Shown here in pieces: positions 16,396 through 26,000 of a DNA stretch of 58,390 nucleotides. Location: positions 1 to 58,390 of the forward strand of contig NZ_PNFB01000025.1 in assembly GCF_003347015.1 (NCBI RefSeq). Direction: 5' to 3'. The position numbers and the translations under genes were made by a program. The notes below the pieces were generated by a model. It was not told the DNA's origin. It made no database searches and saw nothing but the letters and a program-made list of their open reading frames with translations. How positions within the stretch are numbered: the stretch's first letter is position 1; each line of letters opens with the position of its first letter. Source of the DNA: Brachybacterium sp. YJGR34 (GTDB lineage: Bacteria; Actinomycetota; Actinomycetes; Actinomycetales; Dermabacteraceae).

Positions 16396-16797
16396 ATGAA
16401 CAAGCAGCAGAGACTCAGAAATATTGCGGAAGGGCTGCTCGGTGGACTTGCGGCTGTTGGTTTCGAGGGTCCTTGGGTTTGGCCGCATCACCGGTGGGAA
16501 GGGGCCTTCTATAGGGCGTGGCGATCGTGGCCACCGTCGACGCGCTCCGACGTCTTCCGGGCGTTCAAGGTTGGTGGATCCGCGGACGGACGCACATCGC
16601 AGGGGCGAGACATCTTGTTTTCTGTCAAGAGGACCTCGCCGTTTGCAGAGTTCAAGACTATGCCGTTGACCCAGGAGCCTATGGGGCTGAGTCCGGAGGA
16701 ATATCTCGAGATCTGGGTTGAGGGCGCGACTCCTCAGGAGTGGATGGATCTAGCCCGGATGTTCCTGCAAGAGATGGACGAACCACTCCCGGCGTGA
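16396..16797 (+). CDS. hypothetical protein, lower GC
   Basis: 133 residues from ATG 16396 with AGAGAGGA upstream. Trp-rich N-terminal half (GPWVWPHHRWEGAFYRAWRSWPP), acidic C-terminal helices (SPEEYLEIWVEGATPQEWMDLARMFLQ). Codon use is A/T-richer than its neighbours, suggesting later acquisition. It diverges from lsr2. No family recognised. Confidence 0.65.
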   Translation: MNKQQRLRNIAEGLLGGLAAVGFEGPWVWPHHRWEGAFYRAWRSWPPSTRSDVFRAFKVGGSADGRTSQGRDILFSVKRTSPFAEFKTMPLTQEPMGLSPEEYLEIWVEGATPQEWMDLARMFLQEMDEPLPA

Positions 16798-16862
16798 GGC
16801 ATCGCAGTCACGGGTTGTGCCAGGCATGTGGCGGTGCCGCTGGTCTACTCGGGTGGGCAGAG

Positions 16863-16898
16863 CCGGGCCCCGCGGTCAGGGGGAACCGCGGGGCCCGG
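16863..16898. terminator. bidirectional hairpin terminator
   Basis: A perfect 14-bp stem (16863-16876/16885-16898) with an 8-base loop lies between convergent genes ending at 16797 (plus) and 16914 (minus). Confidence 0.85.
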
Positions 16899-16913
16899 AC
16901 AATCGTGGGGCGG

Positions 16914-17099
16914 TCAGCCTCCGAAGGAGAGGACCGTGCCGATGAGGGCGACGGACAGCTCCTCGTCGGGGTACTCGGCGCGGACGTAGTCCACGGCATC
17001 GAGGTACTGCTGCTTCCGCTCAGGGGTGAGCTCATCCCAGGCGCGCCGATCGGAGTCGGTCACGAAGTCGGGGTAGGTGGTGCTCCGGTTAGTGCTCAT
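16914..17099 (-). CDS. small hypothetical protein
   Basis: 61 residues, acidic, helical (DRRAWDELTPERKQQYLDAVDYVRAEYPDEEL), with a hydrophobic C-terminal turn. ATG 17099 overlaps the stop of the upstream 290-residue gene by four bases (ATGA), so the two are translationally coupled. No family recognised. Confidence 0.7.
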   Translation of the reverse strand: MSTNRSTTYPDFVTDSDRRAWDELTPERKQQYLDAVDYVRAEYPDEELSVALIGTVLSFGG

Positions 17100-17968
17100 G
17101 ACGTGTGTCCTGTTCTGGTGTACTCGTCGGCTTCATCGTAGTCCTGGAACGATCTCGGTTCGGGGCGGCCGAGCTTCTCGTATTGGTCCTGCGTCACCAT
17201 GAAGGTGATATCGGGTTCTCCGCGAGGTGGGGCGACCCTGCTCATGGCCGAATAGTCCCAGCCGTCGGGCGCGAAATCTCGGTTGAAGGGGATCGAGGCG
17301 ACCTTGACGAAGCCGCTGCGGGCATAGATCTTCGGCAGGAACGTGTCGAAGCACTCGAGGTGTGTCCCGCCGCGCTCCACTGCGATGGGCAGCAGGGCAC
17401 GCGTCGCGCCGCGGCTGCTGCCGTCGGAGTACACCGCTGAGATCTCGCCACTGTGGCGGACGGCTGCGCCGGCGCGACCGTCCGCGAGCACGAGCATCGT
17501 GTGGAAGTCGTGCTGGAGCTCGGTGGGGGTGGCCCTGGTGACCTGCTTCCCCGCGGCGTCCTGGGAGTACCGCTGCGCGAGGCCGCTGCTGTAGGACCGT
17601 GCGGATGTCGGCCCGGTGACCTCGAGAACGGTGTGCCCATGCGAGGTGTGCGCGCGCACGACGCGGAAGGAGCCTCCGGGAAGCGTGAGCGGCTTCCCGG
17701 TGGGGGAGTCGGCGACGTAGCGGTTGATGTTCGCGGTGAGCTGCTCGGCGTCGTAGGAGCCGCCGGCGGCGGTCCGCTCGGTGATGTGCTCCTGGAGCCC
17801 GGTGCGGGTCTGGATCAGATCGGCCCGGGCGGTCTCCAGGCGCGAGGTGATCTCCTCGTGCTCGGCGGTGTCGGGTGAGGTCTCGGCGAGCCGCTGCTCG
17901 AGCTTGTCGACGCGCTGTCGTTGATGCGCGTAGCAGCGTCGTCCCCCTTCGGCTTGGGACTGGCACAT
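17096..17968 (-). CDS. hypothetical protein with Cys/His N-terminal motif and coiled coil
   Basis: 290 residues from ATG 17968 (CGGAGATCCG upstream). The start, MCQSQAEGGRRCYAHQ, matches the Cys/His motif seen at the N-termini of many actinobacterial plasmid and phage proteins. A coiled coil follows (about 18-75). The C-terminal part (FDTFLPKIYARSGFVKVASIPFNRDFAPDGWDY) may be a GNAT-like or phage-accessory fold, but I cannot assign it. It carries its own class-A motif (18026-18053), placing it in the pilus/transfer regulon. Confidence 0.7.
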   Translation of the reverse strand: MCQSQAEGGRRCYAHQRQRVDKLEQRLAETSPDTAEHEEITSRLETARADLIQTRTGLQEHITERTAAGGSYDAEQLTANINRYVADSPTGKPLTLPGGSFRVVRAHTSHGHTVLEVTGPTSARSYSSGLAQRYSQDAAGKQVTRATPTELQHDFHTMLVLADGRAGAAVRHSGEISAVYSDGSSRGATRALLPIAVERGGTHLECFDTFLPKIYARSGFVKVASIPFNRDFAPDGWDYSAMSRVAPPRGEPDITFMVTQDQYEKLGRPEPRSFQDYDEADEYTRTGHTS

Positions 17969-18025
17969 CGGATCTCCGTTCGGGTCACGGTGGACGTGGG
18001 TGCCTCGACGACACCCACATCCCTC

Positions 18026-18053
18026 TACCGCGGGTTCCCGGGGGCCGTGTGAC
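18026..18053 (-). promoter_or_regulatory. class-A promoter motif
   Basis: GTCACA (18048-18053) and GCGGTA (18026-18031) on the minus strand, 16-bp spacer, ahead of the gene starting at 17968. Confidence 0.75.
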
Positions 18054-18195
18054 CGCACAGCACCAACTTGTCGCGCGCGGCGGCCCGGGCTGTCACACCA
18101 GACGGATAAACGGGTGTAATAACGGTGGCATGACGGTAGCTATGCCGGGGAAATAAACGGTACGATGGGGTGACACCTTCGGAAGGGAGGCACCC

Positions 18196-18609
18196 ATGGT
18201 TCCCACGACATCCTCCACCACCTCGGCAGATGCTCGAGCGACCCAGAACCCGGCCTACCGGCGTGCGATCGCCCTCGACGTCCGTGAGGTCACCCGGCGT
18301 CTGAACGCCTCGCTCGGAGGGACGCTGGTCTCGGCTCTCGCCGGCTCCTCGGACACGAAGTCCTCGCACAAGTGGGCGAAGTCCACCGGCCCCAACCCGC
18401 GCCCAGAGACCGTCAAGCGCCTCTACTTCGCCTATGAGCAGTGGCAGAAGGTCTCCGAGGCCGAAGGTGAGCACACCGCCCGGGTGTGGTTCATCGGAGC
18501 GAACCCCTGGCTGGGATACGACACTCCGGTGAACGCGATCCGAGAGGGACGCCTCCCGGAGGTCGCGACGGCGGCGCAGGCCCTGGTCGACGACTCGTTC
18601 AGCGGCTGA
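18196..18609 (+). CDS. Xre/MbcA/ParS-type antitoxin
   Basis: 137 residues. An HTH-like N-terminal half (DVREVTRRLNASLGGTLVSALAGSSD) is followed by the C-terminal Xre/MbcA/ParS toxin-binding segment: ARVWFIGANPWLGYDTPVNAIREGRLPEV, with the WL/P-A-IR signature. The partner RES gene starts nine bases after the stop. AAGGGAGG precedes ATG 18196. It likely neutralises the toxin and represses the operon; a 5-bp inverted repeat (GGCAT/ATGCC, 18127-18146) lies in the promoter region. Confidence 0.88.
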   Translation: MVPTTSSTTSADARATQNPAYRRAIALDVREVTRRLNASLGGTLVSALAGSSDTKSSHKWAKSTGPNPRPETVKRLYFAYEQWQKVSEAEGEHTARVWFIGANPWLGYDTPVNAIREGRLPEVATAAQALVDDSFSG

Positions 18610-18618
18610 CCCGCGGCG

Positions 18619-19413
18619 ATGACCTCGCTCGATCAGCGGATCTGCTCGCGGACCGGGCTCGCCCTCGTGGCGGGCCCGGATTCCGCGTTGCGCATCGCGC
18701 GCGAGTCCTACGGCCCCCTCAACCCGGTCCCTCGCCCACCGGGGGAGAGCCCGCAGGCCTGGAGCCGGTACGACACCCCGGGCCGGACGATCTACGCGTG
18801 CGCCGACCGGGTCACGGCCTACATGGAGCTGCTGGCCCCGTACCGCACCGACGTCAACGCCGAGCGCCGTGCTCTCCAGCCGATCGCCGACGCCATGGGG
18901 CAGGACCTCGATGCGCTCTGGCGCGAGATCGTCGCCGAGTGGGACGAGGCCGGCACTATGAAGGCCAGCTGGCTGCCGCGCGCCTTCCGCGAGGGCAGGA
19001 AGCTCTACACGCTCACGTTCCCCGCCGGCTGGTGGATCGACATCACGGCCATCGAGACGATTACCGCCCTCGAGGATCTCCTGCCCCAGGCGTGGCCCAC
19101 GGCCGAGGGGCTCCTGGAGGAGCCCCTGACGCTCGCGCACCTCACCGGCGACGACCGAGTCCTGACGACCGCGATCGCCACGGCGCTGCGCGACGAGGTA
19201 ACGCTCGACGACGGCACCCTGCCGTTGGGGATCAGGTTCCTGTCCAAGCACGGGCACCCCGCCCAGGGCACCGGGGCCTGCTGGGCGTACTGGATGCGGT
19301 ACGTCGATCGCGGTCTCGACGAACCGGCGACCAGGACGCACCAGGCGGAGATCCGCGAGGACGACGCTGATCTGATCGCCGTGCAGGCCTACTGCAAGAT
19401 CAAGAGCCGCTGA
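18619..19413 (+). CDS. RES-domain toxin
   Basis: 264 residues with RES-family features in the N-terminal third: WSRYDTPGRTIYACADRVTAYMELL, supplying the conserved Arg, Tyr and Glu. RES toxins such as MbcT degrade NAD+. It is longer than typical RES proteins (about 150-230), with extra C-terminal sequence. Together with the preceding Xre-type antitoxin it forms a plasmid addiction module. It converges with a small minus-strand gene that overlaps its last bases. Confidence 0.85.
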   Translation: MTSLDQRICSRTGLALVAGPDSALRIARESYGPLNPVPRPPGESPQAWSRYDTPGRTIYACADRVTAYMELLAPYRTDVNAERRALQPIADAMGQDLDALWREIVAEWDEAGTMKASWLPRAFREGRKLYTLTFPAGWWIDITAIETITALEDLLPQAWPTAEGLLEEPLTLAHLTGDDRVLTTAIATALRDEVTLDDGTLPLGIRFLSKHGHPAQGTGACWAYWMRYVDRGLDEPATRTHQAEIREDDADLIAVQAYCKIKSR

Positions 19414-19591
19414 GCTCGCCGCGGTGAGGGCCACGGGAGGGCTCGTCGCTCGGCTGTATGCGGCCGGGTCGGAGGCCGGCGCTCTGGGCCTCCGGTCGGC
19501 CGGCCGCGCGGGCGATCTCCTGCCCCATCGCCTTTGCCTCTTCGCCGGTCAGCACCCTGTGCAGACCGGAGAACCCTTCGGGTGTGGGCAT
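19400..19591 (-). CDS. small hypothetical protein
   Basis: 63 residues from ATG 19591 (GGAG ten bases upstream). The first half is helical (LTGEEAKAMGQEIARAAGR), the rest Pro/Gly/Arg-rich. It follows the SRAP gene by 34 bases on the same strand and overlaps the RES gene end on the other strand. Confidence 0.5.
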   Translation of the reverse strand: MPTPEGFSGLHRVLTGEEAKAMGQEIARAAGRPEAQSAGLRPGRIQPSDEPSRGPHRGELSGS

Positions 19592-19625
19592 GGTTTCTGC
19601 TCCGTTCGATCAGTTGTGCTCGAGG

Positions 19626-20336
19626 TCAGATCGGTGCGATCAGGGAGGGGTCGGAGCGGTCCAGGCTGCGGACGCTGTTGACCTGCCGATCTACGGGGCG
19701 GGTGACGAGCTGCCCCGCGATCGTGGACGAGACGTCCTCGAGCTGCGCGAGCAGCGGCGCCTTCTGGTCGGCCTCGAGCTTCCCGGGGGAGAGCCACTCT
19801 TCGATCGCGTCCTCGGTCAGGAAGGTCGGCATCCGGTCGTGGACTTCGCCGCCGGCATCCCGCGCCTCGCGCGTGATCACCGTGAAGGACACGTCCCACG
19901 CGTCGCCCTCGTCCTTCCTGGCGGCCGTGAGCCCGGCGGCGTGCAGCAGCTTCCCGTCGGGGTGGTGGATGAAGTACGGATCCTTCCCGCCGTCGGCAGC
20001 CTCGACCCACTCGAAGTAGCCGGTCATCGGGATCACGGCCCGGGCGCTCGAGAACGCGCCGCGGAACATCCCGTTGCTGCTCACGGTCTCCAGGCGCGCG
20101 TTGATCGGCCGAGGGCCCTTGTCCTTCGCCCAGGACGGGTGCAGGCCCCAACGGGCGAGCTCGAGGGTGCGGTGCGACGCTCCGTCCTCGTCGACGAACT
20201 CGCGCACCACGGGAGCCTTCGTGCGCGGCGCGATGCTGTAGGTCGGCTCCCACTGAACTGCCCGGTCATCGCTAGTGGCGACGTAGGAGCGCAGCAGCCC
20301 GTCTCCGTCGAATGCCAGCGTGAATCGTCCGCACAT
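19626..20336 (-). CDS. SRAP (HMCES/YedK) abasic-site protein
   Basis: 236 residues. It begins MCGRFTL with catalytic Cys2 and has the PINARLETV, PMTGYFEW and VHDRMP signatures supplying the conserved Asn, Glu and His. The family forms a covalent thiazolidine link to abasic sites in single-stranded DNA. On a conjugative replicon it may protect single-stranded regions made during transfer or telomere replication. An about 20-residue Arg/Asp/Ser-rich tail extends the usual domain. Confidence 0.95.
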   Translation of the reverse strand: MCGRFTLAFDGDGLLRSYVATSDDRAVQWEPTYSIAPRTKAPVVREFVDEDGASHRTLELARWGLHPSWAKDKGPRPINARLETVSSNGMFRGAFSSARAVIPMTGYFEWVEAADGGKDPYFIHHPDGKLLHAAGLTAARKDEGDAWDVSFTVITREARDAGGEVHDRMPTFLTEDAIEEWLSPGKLEADQKAPLLAQLEDVSSTIAGQLVTRPVDRQVNSVRSLDRSDPSLIAPI

Positions 20337-20392
20337 CGAGAACCTCCCTCAGGCTGCCCCCAGTATGGGGCGAGGAGAGGGGATCCGCGAGG

Positions 20393-21031
20393 TCACTCGA
20401 TGCCGAAGCGCTCGAAGAACAGGCGCATGTTGTCGTCACGGTCCGCGCGGAGTGCCTTCTCACGAGCTCGCCACGACGGATCGACACGGTCGGCGTACTC
20501 GGCCGATTCCTCATCGTTGAGGAGGAGGCACGAGGTGTCCCCCTGGATCATCTCGGCGACGTCGTTGATCTTGTAGTTGTACCAGCTGATCACTGCCAGG
20601 TTGCCTTTCGACTTCCTCATCAGATGGTTCGAGACCTCCCCGTTCTCGTCGACGAGGATGTCCTGGCTGATGACCGGGGGCTCCTTGGTCCGGGCCAGCA
20701 GTGGGTGGGCGACGTAGCCGTTGTCCCGAGTGAACTCGTCCGACCAGCGGTTGCACAGGGCGTTCGTCGCGGGGTCCTTGAACAGCTCGGCGGACAGGCT
20801 CTCGGCGAAGTTCGTCATCGTGCTGCCCGTCGTCCAATCCCCGACCTTCAACGGGATCGACAGGTGCATGAACTGCTCAGTGGAGCGTCGGAAGATCCTC
20901 CCCGAGCGCACCGTGCGCGCGAAGGTCGCCACCAGGATCAGATCGCGGCCGTGCCCGATCGGGTACGTGACGATCTCCTCGCGAGCGAGCGCCCAGGTGG
21001 GCCCGTCCTTGATGTCGAGGTTCTCGGGCAT
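20393..21031 (-). CDS. hypothetical protein
   Basis: 212 residues, soluble alpha/beta, A/T-leaning codons in places. Segments such as RDLILVATFARTVRSGRIFRR and NLAVISWYNYKINDVAEMI suggest a beta-rich domain. C-terminal helix rich in Arg/Asp. No family recognised. It lies between SRAP and a small gene, all minus strand. Confidence 0.65.
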   Translation of the reverse strand: MPENLDIKDGPTWALAREEIVTYPIGHGRDLILVATFARTVRSGRIFRRSTEQFMHLSIPLKVGDWTTGSTMTNFAESLSAELFKDPATNALCNRWSDEFTRDNGYVAHPLLARTKEPPVISQDILVDENGEVSNHLMRKSKGNLAVISWYNYKINDVAEMIQGDTSCLLLNDEESAEYADRVDPSWRAREKALRADRDDNMRLFFERFGIE

Positions 21032-21080
21032 CGTGCTCTCCTATCAGCGTGCCTGGACTGGATGTCTCTGGTCGGATGGA

Positions 21081-21362
21081 TCAGCTCGCCGGCCGGGGCC
21101 GTGGATCCATGAAGTCCTCGAGGGTGAGGTCCTTGGTGGCCTCGTAGGTGAAGGGGAACCCCTGGCCCTGATCTGTGGCTCGATCGGTGAGCAGGAGGAG
21201 CCCCTCGAGTGGCCCGACGTGGGTGACCTCCTCGGTGAGCGACATGTCCTCGATCTGGCCGCTGGCATGGGTCAGGCGGACCGTGGTGACAGCCTCCCTG
21301 CGGTTGCCGGTCGGCTCGCCGAATCCGAGGTGTGCGCTGGTGATCGGGTCGGTGACGTTCAT
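21081..21362 (-). CDS. small hypothetical protein
   Basis: 93 residues, acidic, probably a small beta domain (AVTTVRLTHASGQIEDMSL, then LEGLLLLTDRATD). CCTGGGAG lies ahead of ATG 21362. It sits 25 bases after the secreted Gly-rich protein gene on the same strand. No family recognised. Confidence 0.6.
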   Translation of the reverse strand: MNVTDPITSAHLGFGEPTGNRREAVTTVRLTHASGQIEDMSLTEEVTHVGPLEGLLLLTDRATDQGQGFPFTYEATKDLTLEDFMDPRPRPAS

Positions 21363-21387
21363 CGGTACTCCCAGGAGGTAAGGGTGG

Positions 21388-22470
21388 TCAGGACACGTCG
21401 GTGACGACGGTCTGGTACTGGCCGATGCGCAGCTGCTTGGACGTGGTCAGCTCGACGGGGATCGTGCCGGTCTCACCGGTGTTCGACTCCCACTCGACGC
21501 CCCAGTGCGCGGTGATGTTCACGGTGTACAGCCCATCGGGCTGTTCATCGCTCATCTGCTCGTAGACGTGGCCGCAGTCGGGGGAGGGGTCGATTCCGGT
21601 GCCGGGGTATTCGGTCCCGGGTCCGTCGCACTCGATCGTGGTGCCGTCGCCCATGTCGATCGACATGCCCGTGAATTTGGCCGTCGCGGTGACGGTCACC
21701 GCCCCGGCGGAGGCGCTGGTCGTGTTCGGACCCGTCGTGGTCTCCCCGGGGTTGGCCACCCACAGCCACACCGGCAGCCCCACGGCGCCGAGGGTCTCGG
21801 TGTCGTTCGGTGTCGAGGCGATCTCCGGAGCCTTCAGCCCCATCTGGGAGACCGCGGTCTGCGCGAGCTCGGCGGGGTCCTCCTGAGGCGCGGCCGGCTC
21901 ACCGCCCTCCTGAGGCGCGGGATCCGGAGCGGGAGCCGCCGGCGCTGCCGGATCCGCAGGCTCGGGCTGGCCCTGGGTCATGCCGTCGAAGAAGGCGGTG
22001 GGTCCCCCGTTCTGCCCCTGCACGTACGCGCCTTCGGGCTGATACGTGGCTCGAGAGCCGTCGTCGAGGATCTCGACGTTGTCCGGGCGGCTCGAGGACA
22101 CCGAGGACGGCGACCCGCTCGAGTAGTTCCCGACGCTGGTTCGGCCACCGTTGCTGACGGAGGTACTTCCACCTCCACCACCGCGCCCGGAGGACTTCCC
22201 ACCGCCGCCAGAGGACTTGCTCCCCCCGTTGGAAGAGCCGCCACCACCCGACGACTTCCCCCCGCCGGACGAGCTGCCACTCCCACCAGAGGACTTCCCG
22301 CCGCCTCCACCACCGGAGGAGGCGCCAACCTCAACCGTTGCACTGCCTCCCCCTCCACCGTGGACAGAGACGCCACCTGCGTCATCTCCATCAGCCCACG
22401 CGGGGCTCGTGGCCAGGAGAATGCTGGTCGTCGCGCTGATGGCGATCAGCCCGCGAAGTGAGCGTCGCAT
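21388..22470 (-). CDS. secreted Gly/Ser-rich protein of the pilus locus
   Basis: 360 residues. A Sec signal peptide (RRSLRGLIAISATTSILLATSPAWA) is followed by a low-complexity Gly/Ser/Lys region (about 35-110), a Pro/Ala/Glu-rich linker (about 165-205) and a beta-rich C-terminal domain with two Cys (TIECDGPGTEYPG, PSPDCGHVYEQM). Such proteins recur next to actinobacterial Tad loci. The start overlaps the upstream lipoprotein gene by 25 bases, so the two are coupled. Confidence 0.75.
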   Translation of the reverse strand: MRRSLRGLIAISATTSILLATSPAWADGDDAGGVSVHGGGGGSATVEVGASSGGGGGGKSSGGSGSSSGGGKSSGGGGSSNGGSKSSGGGGKSSGRGGGGGSTSVSNGGRTSVGNYSSGSPSSVSSSRPDNVEILDDGSRATYQPEGAYVQGQNGGPTAFFDGMTQGQPEPADPAAPAAPAPDPAPQEGGEPAAPQEDPAELAQTAVSQMGLKAPEIASTPNDTETLGAVGLPVWLWVANPGETTTGPNTTSASAGAVTVTATAKFTGMSIDMGDGTTIECDGPGTEYPGTGIDPSPDCGHVYEQMSDEQPDGLYTVNITAHWGVEWESNTGETGTIPVELTTSKQLRIGQYQTVVTDVS

Positions 22471-23003
22471 GTCGTCCCCTCGTCGTAGTAGCCCTGCTCC
22501 TTGATCATCCAGGGCTCAGAATCAGATTCCTTCACCAGCGTGAACCGGCCGACGCTCTCCCCTCGTTGGTTGGTGATCTCCACAGGCTCACCGTCCTTGG
22601 TCGCCTCCAGCGCGCTGGTGTCGTCGCAGAACTCCACGACCGCTGTCGTATCCGTCTCCTCGATGGTGGTCCAGTCGGAGAGGACTCGGTCCCCCGTGAT
22701 TACTGCGCCAGTCTCGGCTCGTTCTTCGTCATCGGCTCGCTGCTTCTCTGCCAGCTCGGGAACGAAGAAGTCGTCGATGTAGCTGGTGTCCTTCCAACCA
22801 TCGGCCGCAGCTGCATCCGAGGCCTCGAACGAAGCCGTGATGCGCTCCTGGGGTGTGGCGTCGGCGGGGTCTGCCGTGGGCGGCGCCTCCTGGCTGGTAG
22901 TCGTCGTGGGGTCCTCCTCGCCGTTGCTGCTGGTGCAGGCGGCGAGGGGAAGGGCGAGGAGGGAGGCCATCGCGATCGTGGTGAGTGCTCGCTGTCGGAT
23001 CAT
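22446..23003 (-). CDS. lipoprotein of the pilus locus
   Basis: 185 residues from ATG 23003 (CGAGGAGACC upstream). The signal peptide ends in a lipobox LPLAAC, so the Cys is lipidated and the mature acidic protein faces outside the membrane. The mature part has an NTF2-like or TcpC-like feel (RITASFEASDAAAADGWKD, then FTLVKESDSEPWMIKEQGYYDE), but this is uncertain. It follows the LysM gene on the same strand. Confidence 0.8.
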   Translation of the reverse strand: MIRQRALTTIAMASLLALPLAACTSSNGEEDPTTTTSQEAPPTADPADATPQERITASFEASDAAAADGWKDTSYIDDFFVPELAEKQRADDEERAETGAVITGDRVLSDWTTIEETDTTAVVEFCDDTSALEATKDGEPVEITNQRGESVGRFTLVKESDSEPWMIKEQGYYDEGTTCDAHFAG

Positions 23004-23049
23004 CGGGCGGTCTCCTCGGTGGCGGGGGGTGGGGGTGGTCATGGTGGCC

Positions 23050-26000
23050 TCAGATTGCGATGCGGTGGGCGGCGGGGGTGGTGTACATCAGCGCCTCGGT
23101 CTCGGGCATGAGGTCGTAGTCGTCGTCGACGGCGGCGATCTGGGCCTCGAGGTCGTGGGTGACGCGCTGGTGGAGGTCGGGGTCGTGGGCGGCTGCCTGG
23201 AGGCGGTAGCGCCAGAGTTGCTCGTGCAGGGACTCGACGAGCAGGCCCTGCTGGGTGGCCCACAGGGTGGTCTCGATGTCGCCGGCGTCGAGGGCGCGCT
23301 GGGCGAGCTCGTGCGCGACGTCGAGGACGGTGTCGGTCATCCGGTACTGGAGGGTGATGGACCAGCGGTAGCGGCTGCGGCCGCCGCCGGCGAACGGGGC
23401 GCCGCGCACGAGCTTGAGGGCCTCGGCGAGCTGCTCGCTGGTGGCGTCCTGGTGCAGCTCGGCGATCTGCTGGATGTAGGCCCAGTCGGAGGTGATGTGC
23501 TCGTCGAGCGTGTAGGACCCGTCGGCGCCGTTGGCGCGGGGGAGGTATCGAGTGCCGTCGTCGGTGGCGCCGAGCCACTTGCGGGCGCGGGAGATGCGCT
23601 GGTGGCGGGTGCTGTCGGCGACGCGCTTGCCGGGCCAGAGGTCGGCGCGGAAGTCGTTCTCGGCCTTGCCGGGCTGGAGGCAGATGTAGGTGACCGTCTC
23701 GGTGAGCTCGGCGAGGCGCTTGTCCTCGAGGGGTCCGGTCGCGCCGAGGACCTCGACGGGGCCGAGCACGCGGATGTACGGGTGCTCAGCGGGGAGCTCA
23801 GCCTCGGCGTCGCGCTGCGCCGCGGTGAGGATCGTGCTGGTGGAGGGCTGCACGATGGCGACGGGGCGCAGCGGCGCCGCGGGAGCTTCCTCTGTGGCCG
23901 GCTGCTCATCGGGGACCTCGGTGGTGGGCTCGAGGGTGGAGGCGGCGCCGAGGGCGCGCAGGACGGCGTCGTAGTCGGCGTCGGTGAGGTGCTGGGGGTG
24001 GAGCTCGAGGCCGAGGGGCTCGAGGCGCGCGGCCTCGAGGGACTCGATGTGCATCCTCCACTCGGACAGGTCGGTGTGCTGGTCGCTGGAGATCACGGCG
24101 ACCGCGATCTGGGGGCGGGCATCGACGATGGCCTGGAGTCGGCGCTTCTCGGTGAGGGAGAGGTCGGTGCCGATGATGATGATCTCGGGGGCCCAGAGGT
24201 CGGTGGCGTCGCCTGCCTGGCGGGCGTGCTGCGCTGAGTCGTGGCCGAGCTCTTCGAGGACCTCCTGGTCGCGCTCGAGCTTGGCCTCGAGGTCGTCCAG
24301 GAGCTCGGTGACGGTCTCGCGGTAGGTGATCCGGCCGGAGCCGAGGGCGTCCTCGAGCTCGGGGCAGACGCCGACCGTGGTAATCGCGAGGTCGTCGGCC
24401 CACTGCGACGTGGCCAGGGAGACCGTGAGGGCCCGCATGACGGGCATGGAGGTCTGGGAGGCGGCGTGGATGCCGAGTGCGGCGAGGTGCTCGAGGTCGA
24501 CGAGGATCTGGTACCCGTCGGAGTCGGTGCCGATCGTGACGAGCGCCGGGTAGGGCGCGACGATGTCCGCGATCGTCTCGTCGTCGGCCAGGGCGGCTGT
24601 GCGGGGCAGCAGCCACGTGGCGGGGTCTTCGGTGGCCTCGAACGGTGCGGGCAGCTCGTGGGGGGCCGAGGCGTACAGCTCGAGGTGGTCATCGGTCAGG
24701 CGCGCGAGGCGGACATCGGGGAGAGTCTGGCCGTCGCGCAGCTGGAGCGCGGAGAGGGTTCGCAGAGCGCGGTCGACGAACCCGAGCACGGTGGGGTCCT
24801 CGATGCGGGTGAGGCGGACCTGGTCGAGGTCGACCGTCGCGGCCTCGGGGATCCTCTGGTCAGCGCGGCGCTTGCGCTGGGTGTACAGGCGGCGAGCCAG
24901 GACCGCGCCGAGGATGCTGGCGGCGAAGATCGAGCCGACCCCGGTCCACGGCACGGTGGAGGTCTCCTCGGCCTCGGCGCTGGGAGCTGATGCAGGGGCA
25001 GGGGTCTCGGCGCCGGTGGGCGCGGCGTCGGCCGCGGTGTCCGCCTGCGGGGCCTGGTCGGTGGGAAGTGCGTCGCTGGCCGCGTCGACTGCCTGCTCGG
25101 CCGCTTCGGCGGCGCCGGCGGCGGCCTCCTCGCTGGAGGGCGCCTCGTCCTGCTGGGAGGGCTGCTCGTCGTCCTGGTGCGCGGGGACGGCGGGGGCATC
25201 GGTGGGCACGCGCAGCGTCCAGCCGATGTCGATCTGGTCGGGGTCCTCGAGGTGGTACCCGCCGGGCTGGGTGATGTGTGCGGAGGCTTCGGCGATCTCG
25301 GGCCACCGCTCGGCGTCGCCGACGTGCTCGTCGGCGATCGAGCTCAGGCTCTGCCCACGCTCGACGGTGACCGTCTCGTACTGCTGCTCAGCGTCCTGAG
25401 GAGCTGTGTCGGTGGCGGGGACGCCGGGGATGGTCAGCTTCCATCCGGGCTCGAGGAAGGGGTCCTCTCCGACGCGCAGCGCGCCGCCGTCCGGCTGGAT
25501 CTTCCCGTCGTTGGCCTTCACGATCTCGCTCCACTGGCTGCCGGAGCCGAGGTGCTTCGCGGCGAGATCCCAGGCGGTGTCTCCGGGCTGCACGGTGATG
25601 ACGAGGTCCTCGGTCGCGGGGGTGGAGGTGTCCTGGTGGTCGCTCTGGGTCTCGGTGGACGGCTGCTCGGTGGGCATGGCGGGGGCCTCTACGGTCTGCA
25701 CGGCTGGTGCGATCTCGGCCGGGGTCTCGGCCATCGCGGCGGGCGCACCGAGCCCGGCGATCGCGGCGACGAGGACGGCCGCGGCGCCCTGCTGAGCGCT
25801 GAGCCCGCGCAGCTGCGGAGTCGGGATGTGGCGCATGCGGGCGATGACCTCGACCACCACGGACAGGGTGAAGGTGGCCCAGGCGATCCAGCCGATCCAC
25901 ACCACCACGAACAGCAGGAAGCCGATCGAGTCGTTGGTCGTGAACAGGTGCGCGACGTCTTCGGCGCCCGGGAGCTGCTGCGGGATCGGGTTCCCGTAGA

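Noticed and set aside
18091..18125. Eighth class-A promoter (GTCACA before the Xre antitoxin)
   Set aside because: GTCACA is present but no GCGGTA follows after 16 bases.
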